From Stenopsyche tienmushanensis (lineage: Eukaryota > Arthropoda > Insecta > Trichoptera > Stenopsychidae): a stretch of 64,000 nt of DNA. Numbering within the stretch: the first letter of the stretch is position 1; the number at the start of each line of letters is the position of its first letter. Location: the NCBI GenBank assembly GCA_008973525.1, contig WACJ01000503.1, positions 2,356,001-2,420,000 of the forward strand, given 5' to 3'. The notes under the pieces are model-generated. The model was not told the origin of the DNA. It did no database searches and worked only from the letters and a program-made list of their open reading frames with translations. The translations under genes were made by a program, and so were the position numbers. This document shows, one piece after another, positions 39,632-50,321 of this stretch.

Positions 39632-40132
39632 CAGTAGACCCGCGGCAATCCAGCCCCAGTCTAATCCGGTGTCCCCTTTAATCCGACATCCCAATACAAA
39701 TATAGTATTATAAAGCTTTGTAAATGTAAAAAATGTTCAAGTGTGATTCTGGATCACCTAAATCATAATTAATATTTTTGTAAGTTGACAAGTGAGCGCA
39801 ACATAGGACGATCTAAAATTTATGATACAAAAAAGAAGCAAACTTTCAAGAATGTTCAACATCCAGAGACAAGGAAGCTTAGTGTATATGCTTATTTCTG
39901 GGCCCATATTGACAATGAAAGCAAAGTCATTTTACAAGGAAATAATAAAAAAGAAGACCTTGTGTAGTTAGCAAGGGATAGTTAAAACGCTTCGAAAATC
40001 GTCATGGAATACGTTTGATGACAGTATGAAGTCGAGTATTCCTTTCCAAAAAGTTTCTAGCTACGAGGGGTCAAGGGCAGACAAATCTGACACCGCCTTG
40101 CAAGTTTTTTTCGAATTATGGCGGGTCTACAA
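39632..40132 (+). mobile_element. Pogo/Tigger-like element, about 500 bp
   Basis: The left end CAGTAGACCCGCGGCAATCC follows a TA dinucleotide. The right end carries GCGGGTCTAC in inverted orientation. Inside, an ORF (39,785-39,967) reading GRSKIYDTKKKQTF resembles the N-terminal helix-turn-helix of pogo/Tigger transposases. Related to 45,524-45,856. The right boundary is approximate because the last bases have decayed. Confidence 0.7.
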
Positions 40133-40367
40133 TTGCTCTACAATATTGATTGTTTCAAAGTTATAAATAATACCAATGTCAACTAACAAGATCCAATTAG
40201 CTTAAGCATATAAAAATAGAATATCACATTAATAAAAGGGCTAGGTTTCATTCCACGTAATAAAAAAGCAAGAAATATTGAATATCCCTTTAATAAAATG
40301 TGTTTAAAAACAGACCCAAAAGAAAATCAACCCCCCCAGCTGGCTATTTAGAAGTATTCAGAACAAG

Positions 40368-41092
40368 AGTGGGAAACCATTAACCTGTTGGTCAGATTTG
40401 GCCTTCTGTCTCTTTACATAGACCTTTCATCATAGTGCGGCCACAAACAGTCCACTGCAGAACTATGGGCCTCTTCAATATCCATTCACAGGAAAGGGTT
40501 ACATCCATTTCGTCTGAATCATGCATTCACCTCCTTATTCGTTCGATATTGAAAGTAGCATAACCTCCATGTTTTATTTAGAACGCTCACCCAGCAGGTC
40601 TCCTGAATGAACATCTTGATGTTCACGACCATCTCGATAGTGAGTGTGGGAGATTTGTAAAGACTGAGCAGTTTTCCTTGGGAGACAGCGAAAAACTACT
40701 CTAAGCGACCTTTTTGATTTTACTGGAAAGGGTTTAATGGAATGCAAAAAATCCAGTCCCTCCTTTCCTCGCTAAGGTGTTGCCGAGCTAGGGTGAAGAC
40801 AGATGTGATGCTTAAGTGCATCTCAGATTCGCTCCCACACCAACTGAGGGTGTCTACCCGTCCGCGTGCAATTTACATCCAGCTGGTAAGTCCATGGTCC
40901 ATGGAACAAAGGTCGGTGACATTTTTGGGATTAAAAGTAGCCAATTCAAAGTTATTCACATGAGTAATTCTACTCATAGAGCAGAGTTCATCAAACTTTA
41001 TTTGAGAAGGGCATCATAAAAAATGTCGGCACAGCTGGGCCAGATTTAGTCAAAATTTTAAGCTACCGGTTTGACCTGTGAGCTGTAGTTTG
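40368..41092. mobile_element. Possible hAT MITE hosting a nested retroposon
   Basis: The left end CAAGAGTGGGAAACC and the complement of the right end CAGGTGTTAGCAAAC both resemble the hAT-type CAGGGGTGGCAAAC terminus, but no 8-bp duplication is visible. The interior is mostly occupied by the repeat at 40,425-40,815. Confidence 0.4.
40425..40815 (-). repeat. Retroposon family copy (same family as 60,574-60,964)
   Basis: Collinear along its length with the reverse complement of 60,574-60,964. Shared blocks include CTATGGGCCTCTTCAATATC, CCATTTCGTCTG, GATTTGTAAAGACTGAG and GGTGAAGACAGA. This copy lacks the clean (ATG)n tail and its target duplication was not identified. Confidence 0.75.
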
Positions 41093-41099
41093 CTAACAC

Positions 41100-42420
41100 C
41101 TGGTTTATAATGCAAATCCTTTATATATAATATTTTAAAAGAAAAGTTTAAATCATAACACATTTACACAATAAGCAGATTGTGATTAAATCAGACAGAT
41201 ATTCATTCAAAAAATAACTTTTAAAAATGTTAGTTTAGTTAGATTGTGTTTGTTGAATATTTGAAAACTAAAGCATAATAAAAGAATTGTAAATAATATA
41301 AGGACTTCAAACAAAATTGCGGACCTCTTTATTATCAATTTTAAACTAGCTCAAGTGATTTGAACGAGAGAAAAAATCGAGACACACCTTGATCATATTA
41401 GTTCGTCGGCCTGTTAATTGATCGACCTTGCATTTTTGAAGCTTTGTGAATTTGGGAACATAACTGAAACAATGTGCAATTCTGAAGAATCTTTCCAAAT
41501 CAGTTTAAGAGTGAATTACTGCCATTACAGAAGAACAGAGGATTTTTATCGGCCTATTGGATGAAATATGTAATTCAGACTTATACCGACGACGACGAAT
41601 ATCCGGAATTATGTAATGCTTCAGAACGGGTGAGCGTTGGAGATTTCATTTAATATTAGACCACAGAAGAGACAGAAGTCAGGTGGCAATACAAAAACGC
41701 AATTAATGATTTAATCTAATTTATTTCATAGAAAAATGCATCAAATGAGGCGTTTCATCGATACATCATTCAATATGGACACTTAATTCCTAATATATTA
41801 TGTGGAAGACTTCCAAAATTACAACTTTGCTAAACATCTTTCTAGAGTGGCTTCTGAATTATTTCAAGAACAGTTTGCATCTACCTTTGTGTCCAGTTGC
41901 CCTTTTTTATACCGTGGCTACTGTCTAGCTTATTGACTTAAGATAAATAACAGAACACAGTAGATTAGTCATCGTCGGTGAAGTTATATTCGTAATTCTG
42001 TATTTATCAGTTTTCAAAGCACTAAGTCAGATTTACACCCTTAAAACTAATCCTAAAAGAAAATTATAAATTTGCGGTGTACAAAATCTTTCTCTATGTT
42101 ATGGGCCCATCTTTTTTTGATTTGAATGAATGCTAATTAGAAAATTTTCTTCAAACAAAAATTATTGTTTCTTTGTTCAACTATTTATTATTAATTACCA
42201 AAGAATTCAACTGGCTGTTATAGACGTATCTAAATGTAGGGTTAAATTTAATACACACAATCTGTACGCTGTCTTCTCTCCATTGACGGGGTGTGGATGT
42301 TGCATTGGAAAAAAGAAACACTCCAAATAATTCAACAAATATATAGATTTTTATTCATTTTTTTTGTACACAATGTGGACAATGAATTGGTCTCGATCGA
42401 AAAATTTAACCTTAAAAATA
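41100..42420. other. Rasputin 5' intron, nothing recognised
   Basis: AT-rich sequence leading into the CpG island; no gene or element recognised. Confidence 0.4.
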
Positions 42421-42429
42421 CGAATCCAC

Positions 42430-43050
42430 ACATTTCATTCGGCGGGAGAACGCAATCGAAGATCGGAGTCGGCGGGGTGGCGGAGCGTCCGCCGTCCGAG
42501 CGGCGCAAATAAAAATTGAACGGGACGTCACCCGGAAGACGAGTCGACCTTCGATTCGCAGAATTATTTTTTTCTCATCCGGGAGCAAGAAAAGACCGGC
42601 GCGGTCGCGACACCGAAATGCGTGCGATTGACTTTTGGCTGCAAAAATTCCCGAATCGCCGGTCAAGTCTAGAAACGATCCCAATTTATTCGCATGGAAT
42701 CGCACCCGTTCGCAGATCGCAGACGGGGATCGCGGACAGGGGGGCGGGGGCGGCGGGGGTAGCGAGGGCGGGCGGCGGGCGCGGGCGGCGGGCACGAGGC
42801 CGGTCGCCATGGCGCAGGGGGCTCGGGTCGCAGGGGGGCTCGGGGGCGCGCGGGGCGCGGGCTCACCTGGCACGAGTGAGCACGAGTGGGCGCGCTGTGG
42901 CTCGCCTGCGGATCGAGTGCGGGTCGTCGGACGCAGCTACGTACAGCTACTCGTGCGGCTCGGACGGGCTGCGGCGTGCGGCTCGCGCCGGGAGCGAAAC
43001 ACGCTGCTGCCAACTGCACCCGAACCACCCGGCGACGCTGAAACGATCGT
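42430..43050 (-). promoter_or_regulatory. CpG island: probable rasputin promoter and non-coding first exon
   Basis: Abrupt GC- and CpG-rich block in AT-rich DNA. On the minus strand a strong donor, GTGCCAG then GTGAGC, ends a candidate exon at 42,867 (upstream limit about 43,040). This could splice to the acceptor before the rasputin start at 38,101, about 4.8 kb away; no other minus-strand gene lies between. Long GC-rich ORFs here on both strands are composition artefacts. G-runs at 42,735-42,790 could form quadruplexes on the plus strand. Confidence 0.6.
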
Positions 43051-43059
43051 CTTTTAACT

Positions 43060-43860
43060 TTACTCTCCTATTCATTTAAATTATATTCTATATTTATTAT
43101 ACAATCTATTCAATTAACTTAATTTAAACAAATTGCATCAAACGGGGTAAATTTGCTCCAATCTCATTTATTCTTAATTCCTTATTTTTTCATCTTTTCA
43201 CAAGTTTTCTATTTCTCAAATAAATTTATTACCAATTAATTTCCGATAATAGATCTGATTGATCATATTTAACTAAGCCAATCATTAAATACAAAAATTG
43301 CGACTGATTTTTTTTTTATACGTAATGAATTTACAAAAATTATAACATTTAACAATTAGAACTCAAAAATATGAGATAAGATAATTTATAAATACAATGT
43401 GAATAACGTTCATACAAATTCGATTTGATAAATTTTCATTCGAACGATTTTTTTATCATTCATTCAACCGTTATACATGAAATAATTTTTTTAAAAAAAA
43501 TCAATATTAAAATGGTAATGTTATCATGTTTATTCAAATTTTCAAAGCGTTCAAAAAATAATATCATGAACTGAAATGAAACAAAAATTACCGCTGGAAT
43601 GAATTATGAAAAATTAACCTCAATGTTGAACTTTTCGTCAATTTTAAATAGTCAGATAAGAGCACTGGGGTCAATAATATACCGCTAATGGGGTCACGAG
43701 ACGCACTCGCCAAGGGGAAGTAGAGGTTACAATATATTTCACTACAAAATTGCGATCTACCAAAATAAAAATGCGTTCATTATATTTGCTACCGGTTGAC
43801 AAATTCGAAATAAAAAATGAACAAAGATCTAATACATTTTTCGTGTGTACATTTATAGCT
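43060..43860. other. Intergenic, nothing recognised
   Basis: AT-rich apart from a small GC patch at 43,675-43,725 (GGGGTCACGAGACGCACTCG). No gene recognised. Confidence 0.4.
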
Positions 43861-43883
43861 CGATTGATTTATTTGTTCGCTAT

Positions 43884-43993
43884 GATATAAAAAGGGCGCT
43901 GTTCGGATTGAATATCGATTTTCGGTCGTCCCACCGGTAGTCGAACCATAGACGAGCGCGCGGATCGCAAACGAAAATGTGTCTATGGTTCGA
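43884..43993 (+). promoter_or_regulatory. TATA-like element followed by a 13-bp-stem hairpin
   Basis: GATATAAAAAGGGCGC begins near 43,884. About 55 bp further lie the inverted repeat arms TCGAACCATAGAC (43,941-43,953) and GTCTATGGTTCGA (43,981-43,993), a perfect 13-bp match around a 27-nt CpG-rich loop. A second TATA-like AGATAAAAGAGCGCG lies at about 44,221. No protein-coding exon was recognised downstream, so this may mark an RNA gene, a diverged promoter or a repeat. Confidence 0.35.
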
Positions 43994-43999
43994 ACGGCC

Positions 44000-45008
44000 T
44001 CCGGATTGATATAGAATGGAGATAGATGATGATTGTATTGAAATATTATTCATTGCGGATCTGCGATGGGATAATAAAGACGCCGCGTAGATGTGTCCGC
44101 TTAAATATGGGCATTGTCTTCGAAAATGAGAAATTTAGATATAACCTAAAATAATATACGCATCGGGAGCGTCCCGATAGAATCTCCGGGCACGTGTTTT
44201 CGAGATGCGAAATGAAATGCCAGATAAAAGAGCGCGTCTCTCCTGCGCTGCTTGCTTTTATTCAAACAATGCTTCGAATTGTGTTCGCGACGATCCCCAA
44301 ACGAAGAGTCGAATATTGAGGCGCATTAGACGACGCCATCGAGACGGCAAACATAACCAACAATGTAAACAATGGACAAAATCGATAAGTCATCGATATA
44401 AACAGACCCGATTGTTTTATTTTTTCGTTGCGCGTAATTGAGTATACAGCTGTTTTGATATTAAAATGCTCGCTTTCGACACAAATTCAATATTTTTACA
44501 AATGGTCATGCAATATTTGTCATCAAATGTATTCATACGCATTTTTTTTTTTATGAAAAAAGAAGGCAGTAACAACACATTTTCATGGCAACAATTTTGG
44601 ATTAAGTTGTATACATCATAATTATCAATATTTAAAATCGTCTCTAGCATACTTACGGTCGACGTGATGAATTTGAACTTGAGCAAATTATTTTGCTCAT
44701 ACGGACGTCTTGCAGAAGACTGATTAATTTTAATACGATGTGTCCGATAAGCCTTTAGAAAAAAACATAAAATAAATGAGCTCTTTTAAAGATAAAGATG
44801 AATAGTACTCGATTGCACAAAGCAGGAGTAGAAAACCTGCGGCCTTGAAGCTTTTCTTCATTCTAAAGTCTGTGCTATTCCACTTATTTTAGTTCAAATA
44901 ATTTTAAATATATTGAAGATCTCGCTATATTCTATGTAAAATTTCGATTAACGTAATTGAAAAAATCTATCGACAAATGTCGCTCATGAAGGATTTTAGA
45001 TATGGATA
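44000..45008. other. Intergenic, moderately CpG-rich then AT-rich
   Basis: 44,000-44,430 is more CpG-rich than its surroundings and has a 78-codon plus-strand ORF (44,205-44,441, MRNEMPDKRARLSCAACF at its start) with no recognised homology. The rest is AT-rich and without features. Confidence 0.4.
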
Positions 45009-45112
45009 TTAACCCTCTCGGTACCAGATGACGGTATATCGTCATTGCCGATTCTTGTGAAAAGTGCCAGCGACGATATATCGTTGCGAATACGATGGCA
45101 CCCTAATATTTG
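45009..45112 (+). mobile_element. Possible piggyBac-like terminus
   Basis: TTAA followed by CCCTCTCGGTACCAGATGAC, then two palindromic GACGATATATCGT-type motifs. This resembles piggyBac-like ends (TTAA target, CCC start, subterminal palindromes). No matching right end was found, so it is tentative. Confidence 0.35.
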
Positions 45113-45411
45113 TATCGTAAAAGAACTTTTATATGAGCGTTGTATGAAACTCTTATTTAATAGATGACTATATTTAGAAGGAGTAATTAAATATATAATT
45201 ACAACAGTAAATCTAAACGCTGTTGCAAAAAGCATGCTAGAAATATCTTAACTGGTATCAGCGACTAGATAGGAAATGAAGTGGAGAAAAAATGAATTAA
45301 AAAACATCTGGATACTATAATATCTCGTTTTGACATTAATTTTCGAGAGTGGATAAAAATAAGTACCTATAATATAATTAAGAAGATAATAATTGGTGTT
45401 TAAATATAATA

Positions 45412-45461
45412 GTACAGTAAAACATCAATATAACTCTCCCCCTAACTAATTAGGGGGAGAG
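45412..45461 (+). repeat. Pogo-like terminus with perfect 12-bp palindrome
   Basis: TA then CAGTAAAACATCAATATAAC resembles a pogo-type end. It is followed by CTCTCCCCCTAA (45,434-45,445), a 4-nt loop, and the exact complement TTAGGGGGAGAG (45,450-45,461). Confidence 0.5.
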
Positions 45462-45523
45462 GATGTCTGTTAAAGTCAAAAAATTTTTTTTCAAAAAATT
45501 TAATTCATATTAAAATGTAAATA

Positions 45524-45856
45524 CAATAGACCCGCAGTAATCTGGTCCCAGTCTAATCTGGGGTCCCTTACAATCCGACATCCCAATACAAGTATAGTAC
45601 ATATGTACGATAAAGCTTCGTCAGTGAAAAAAATGCAAAAGTGTGGTTCTGGACAGTTTAAATCATTTCCATTATTGATTCTGGGCCAGACACATGTGTT
45701 GTCCATATATTTCTCAGCATTTTCATATTTTAACGAATTACAAATACTCCATTTCATAAAAATCGGTCGGGTCGGGGGCAGTATTCTATAGATCGACATA
45801 TAGAACAATCCGACACCGTCTTGCAAAACATTTGTCGGATTACTGCGGGTCTAATG
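45524..45856. mobile_element. Pogo/Tigger-like MITE, 333 bp
   Basis: Ends CAATAGACCCGCAGTAATC and, on the complement of the right side, CATTAGACCCGCAGTAATC. Flanked by TA at 45,522-45,523 and 45,857-45,858. Internally homologous to 39,632-40,132 (AATCCGACATCCCAATACAA) but shorter and without a usable reading frame. Confidence 0.85.
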
Positions 45857-45859
45857 TAG

Positions 45860-47135
45860 TGACATAACGCATGCTTTTAAAGAAAATATTTATTCATGCC
45901 CATTTTGCTTTTTTAGTGAGATCTGTCCAATAAATTTTCAAAAAAGTTAGCAATGCTCTACTAGTATAACTAATTTGTCAAAATATTAGAATTGGATCTT
46001 TCTAATTCAAAGAGTTTTCATCAAATCATATATCAGGTACAAATAATCCATTGCAGGGATTCTAAGATAAATGTCTCTAATGCCTCACATTCTGCTTATT
46101 TTGCGAGCCACCAAAGCGAACGTGTTGAATATCACTTTCGTATCTTTCTCGATCATGTAGTTGATGTAAAAGAATGGAAACGTCGTCATCAGAAAAATAG
46201 TGAGAAATCATCCATACATAATACGTACATATTATTAAACGATAGCATTTCGTCAACATATGTATTTACATCATAGTCATGAGTATTGCAAATCGGTGAG
46301 CAATGATAAATTTTTAGATAAGGATGGCCTAAAAGAAGGGAGATAATGAAATTATAACTATGAAACTTGTATTAAAGTAATGATAAGATGCTTTTTTCTA
46401 CCTGATGAATAATAATTGCGAATTCTACCTGGCGATGATTACATTGAAGGATATATCCCGATGGTTCTTCAAATAACACGAAATTATCAATCGATACGAC
46501 GATTTTGACAATACAAAAATGGCATCCATTGATATGAAAATGTTAATACTTTGATTTTGCAAATATTTTATGTGTATGCAATAAATATTCTCACGTTTAA
46601 ACAAATCATCATATTCGACACACGATCATATTTATCGCTTTTCGTTCTTCGGATCACATGATTGACATGACATTTTCTCGGAATATTTTAAACGTCGGAG
46701 AAAAAATTATTGATAACGATTTCCCAATTTAAAACTGCATTAAATTCATGGCATTTTAAAATAATGCAAGCGATTAATCCTTGAAAACGTTCGTCCGTAA
46801 ATCGAAATGCTTCCATTCCATAATTCCTTATAAAATATGATTAATACGTTTAAAACTATGAAAAATTACTATTTACAGGCCTATTACGACAGGCCTCCCG
46901 TTAGACATCTTGGATTTGGGTCCAACGATGTACCATAGAATATAAAGGGATATTAAACGATGTGGATAATAATCAGAAGGCAATTTAGATTTTAATAAAA
47001 TTGAATAATCGTAGAAAAATTAGAAGACTAACATAGATTTAATTATTGTAACTCCATTGTTCAAATGTATAATCATTAGATTAATGAATAAAACATCATT
47101 TATTTGGGTACGTCGCAATAACACAAAAATAGCTC
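45860..47135. other. Intergenic, nothing recognised
   Basis: AT-rich; a 94-codon ORF at 45,992-46,276 has no recognised homology. No element boundaries seen. Confidence 0.4.
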
Positions 47136-47139
47136 AAAA

Positions 47140-47740
47140 TCATCATCAGAAAAGATGTCTGTCTTCCTATTCCTCTAATGGCATCGGAGGCAGCGATATT
47201 ATTCTTGTAATTATTCCTACAAAGTTGATTCTTTCTCATTTTGTTGTTTTAAAATCGTGGGTAAACAAAACGGCAATGATGTTTAATTTTTGAGACCTGT
47301 AAATAAATATTGTATAAATCTCTTAGTATCTACAAGACTGAAACTACATATGTTGTAGCTGTTAATAATCAACATTATAAGTACACCCATCCCTCGCTTA
47401 ACGCGGAAGATAGGTTCTGCCAGATCGCCGTGTTAAGCGAGACTAAATGTCTGATGTACTGTCTATATATTCTAGGTACTATTTGTTGTTTGAAATGCGC
47501 AGTTCTATTCCTGGTATACCCTTACCGTTATTCTTAGAATTTCGCACAGTGTGCACATCTACGAAACGTCGAAACATATATTTTTTCACCAAAACTGAAA
47601 CCGTGTTAAACGAGTATCGTGTTAAGCGAGGGATGGGTGTATTTAATATTGTAATGCTCTGAAAGTCAATCAAGCTAGCCACGTCTATCGAAGCCCTTGC
47701 CACTTTGTATCGAAAGTAGACGACGTTTATTTAACAATCC
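47140..47740 (-). repeat. Unnamed repeat family D, copy 2, split by a MITE
   Basis: Minus-strand copy of the repeat at 18,495-18,735. The two parts (about 47,140-47,290 and 47,660-47,735) keep the order of copy 1 and are interrupted by the pogo-type MITE at 47,384-47,639 plus extra sequence. Confidence 0.65.
47384..47639. mobile_element. Tigger/pogo MITE, 256 bp
   Basis: Left end CACCCATCCCTCGCTTAAC; the complement of the right end begins with the identical 19 bases. TA flanks both sides (47,382-47,383 and 47,640-47,641). The CCTCGCTTAAC terminus is typical of Tigger/pogo elements. No transposase inside. Confidence 0.9.
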
Positions 47741-47744
47741 TAAC

Positions 47745-49900
47745 TCAAGTCGATAATGTGATATTGGCTTAAATACCGAATTTCAGAATAGTATCCACCT
47801 GAAGAATTAAACTTTGGAATACTGCTTCGACCTTCAATATTGACATTCTCAAGAACTTTCAGTCCAAAGTCCTACGAACCATAGCTTTGCCGATCTCTGA
47901 TTTGTATCAAGCAATATATTAAACAAGGATTAAATATAATCACATATTTAATTATTACAAGAGATAGAGTTATAGCCTTAACTATAAGTTGAAGAATCAT
48001 TCAGTTGAAGAACAGACCAAACAAACCTTAAAAATATTCAAAGATTCAAATCCTAAATACAGGCACTAAAAATCGCCAAATATCGATACAATTCTAGATA
48101 CAAATCTAAATTCAACACACTAATGTAACATTTTAACTATCATCTTCATTTATCTTCATCTTCATTGAATGAATGTGATGCGAACAATTCAATTATATGA
48201 CTACAGGATAAAAATCGACTATGATTTTATTTCTAATAATTATCACGAATACAATCTGCCGTATTCCATACATCGAGTCTGTTAAAAATATTTATTTTTA
48301 GATGTATCTATACCTAGATTTAGACAGCCGTATTTTTTACTCCCCTAATGTATAAGTTCCCCTCGAAAGGGTCGAAGGCCCGAGGCTTCGCTCTGGCCGG
48401 GTACATTCGCAACAGGGTGTGCATGTATCAAATGCACCTTTTAATTATCAACGATAGATTCGTTTAATGTTTTATTATTCGCCTATTTTTTGAGAAAATA
48501 TTGCAATACTTATTTTATATACATCATGACTTTAATATCAATGATTTTATGATGAGGATTGATGACTATCGATTATTAAAAAACAAGTCGCATCAGCTCT
48601 AAGGCAATTTCTTTCGTCGAAAATCTATTTATATTTTGGGCGTCTAAATTCTATAGAAATCACATCGTCATAGAAAATATATTTAAATTAATTTTTGTGC
48701 TCTATTGTCGCTAAATAACAGTAAATTTAAATGTACAGTAAAATCTACTATCTTTACTCTTAGCTGCCATATACGTTAGATAAGAGTTCTAATCTGTATG
48801 AAATTCTAAGCCTCGAGCAATTTGCATTTAACTATTGATTTACTACTGCGATGTACATATAACGAAAATCAATACTCGAGTATCGCTACCAAAAATTATT
48901 TTATCTATTTCTAAACGATCGAAGGATTTCATTATCGGCTCTCATATCTAAGACCTCGGGGCATTTCAGAAATAAGAAATCCTTCATAAAATTACAAAAG
49001 AATTACTACATAGATAATCCCACAGACGAGTCGACCGTATTGTCTGTCTAAAACAGGAAACTATTTAATGAAGCCTTACACTTTAGAAATCTTTATATTT
49101 CGTCAGGTAAATTTTATACCTGGCTTTCAATACGATTCAAAAGAATTTGCATTTTTTTTATAAGACGTTACTTAAATTTTAAAAACGATGGGATGCTCTG
49201 AGACCGAAGGCAAACTTATTATTTTATCCAACTATACGATCATTTTTCTTGATGAAGAAAATATAATTTATTTACCATCGAACAGTCTTGATTTCTCTTC
49301 AATTTCAAATATGTGGTGAAATGCTTTCATAATTGGAAATCGAAAGCCTCATAAATAATAATTACATATTGCAAAATACATTGAGTCATTGACGGGTTGG
49401 GGTTTTATTTAAAAATATTTGTTCCGATTCGTACTCGTGACCTATGAGCTAAATTCATTTAATATATTAATGCCAATGTCGCTCCTAACATATGTTAAAA
49501 CTTATGCGATCCTCTCAATATGTCGCCTTGAAGATAATATATATTTTTTTTGATAATATATTTTATTATGCGTAAAAAAAGCGCGCTTGGCTCTGAATGT
49601 TTTAAATATAAACAAACAATGATTTATCATACAAACATTGATTAATGACAAATGTGCGATAGCATCGTATACATCTTCATGTAATATACGAGAGTGTTTT
49701 AATGCATCTCATGAAATCGTGTTTGTGATTTAAAATCGATCAATAAAATGTTCGAAGATAGCATTACATTTTATGCGATTTTTTTTCATGTTGAATATAT
49801 TTATTTAGTTAGATATTAAAAAAAAAAAAATGTATTTCGTGCTTCCATTATAATAAAAGGGATTTAAAAATATTTAATTTAAAAAACTCTCATCAATTTC
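47745..49900. other. Intergenic upstream of squid, nothing recognised
   Basis: AT-rich apart from a small GC patch at 48,358-48,420 (GGCCCGAGGCTTCGCTCTGG). No gene or clear transposon. Confidence 0.4.
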
Positions 49901-50321
49901 GTCTCACCAAGGTCGGCTGAATAATCAAATCTATGAAGACGACGAAAATTTAGAACGACCAAAACGACGATTTCGGTCGCGAATTAAGACCGTCGATCGT
50001 CGGGTCGTCGGTCTCAAGTTTTGGCGCGAAATAGTGAAAACCGTCTGCGATGATTTCTCGGTGAATTTTGATAGGGCACATTCTCAAATATGTAGAAATC
50101 GAATTAATATTGCGAGCGGTGAAAGACACGAGTCGCGGAATGGCGAACTAGCCGAGGCTCGCCGTCGGATTTGCGCGCCGGTCGGCAAGATGGCGGCTCG
50201 CGCGTCCCGCCGAGGGGTGGGGGTGGCGTCTTTCCGGTGCGCGGCTTCCTGCGCGGCCGGCCGGCGCACACCGTTCATTCTCGTCGCGGCGCGCTGTGGG
50301 AAGGTCGTGTGTCGGTTCGCC
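49900..50321 (+). promoter_or_regulatory. Squid promoter and 5' UTR, with E2F- and YY1/Pho-type sites
   Basis: Start of a CpG island. TTTGGCGCGAAA (50,020-50,031) is a near-palindromic E2F-type site. AAGATGGCGGC (50,187-50,197) matches the YY1/Pleiohomeotic consensus and is also an in-frame ATG upstream of the squid start. The transcription start is not resolved; no TATA box seen. Confidence 0.5.

Noticed and set aside
42412..43079. ORFs of 119-187 codons in the rasputin CpG island
   Set aside because: Same composition effect: multiple frames and both strands open, no recognisable protein.
48358..48420. GC-rich patch with hairpin potential as an RNA gene
   Set aside because: No cloverleaf, A/B box pair or terminator recognised.
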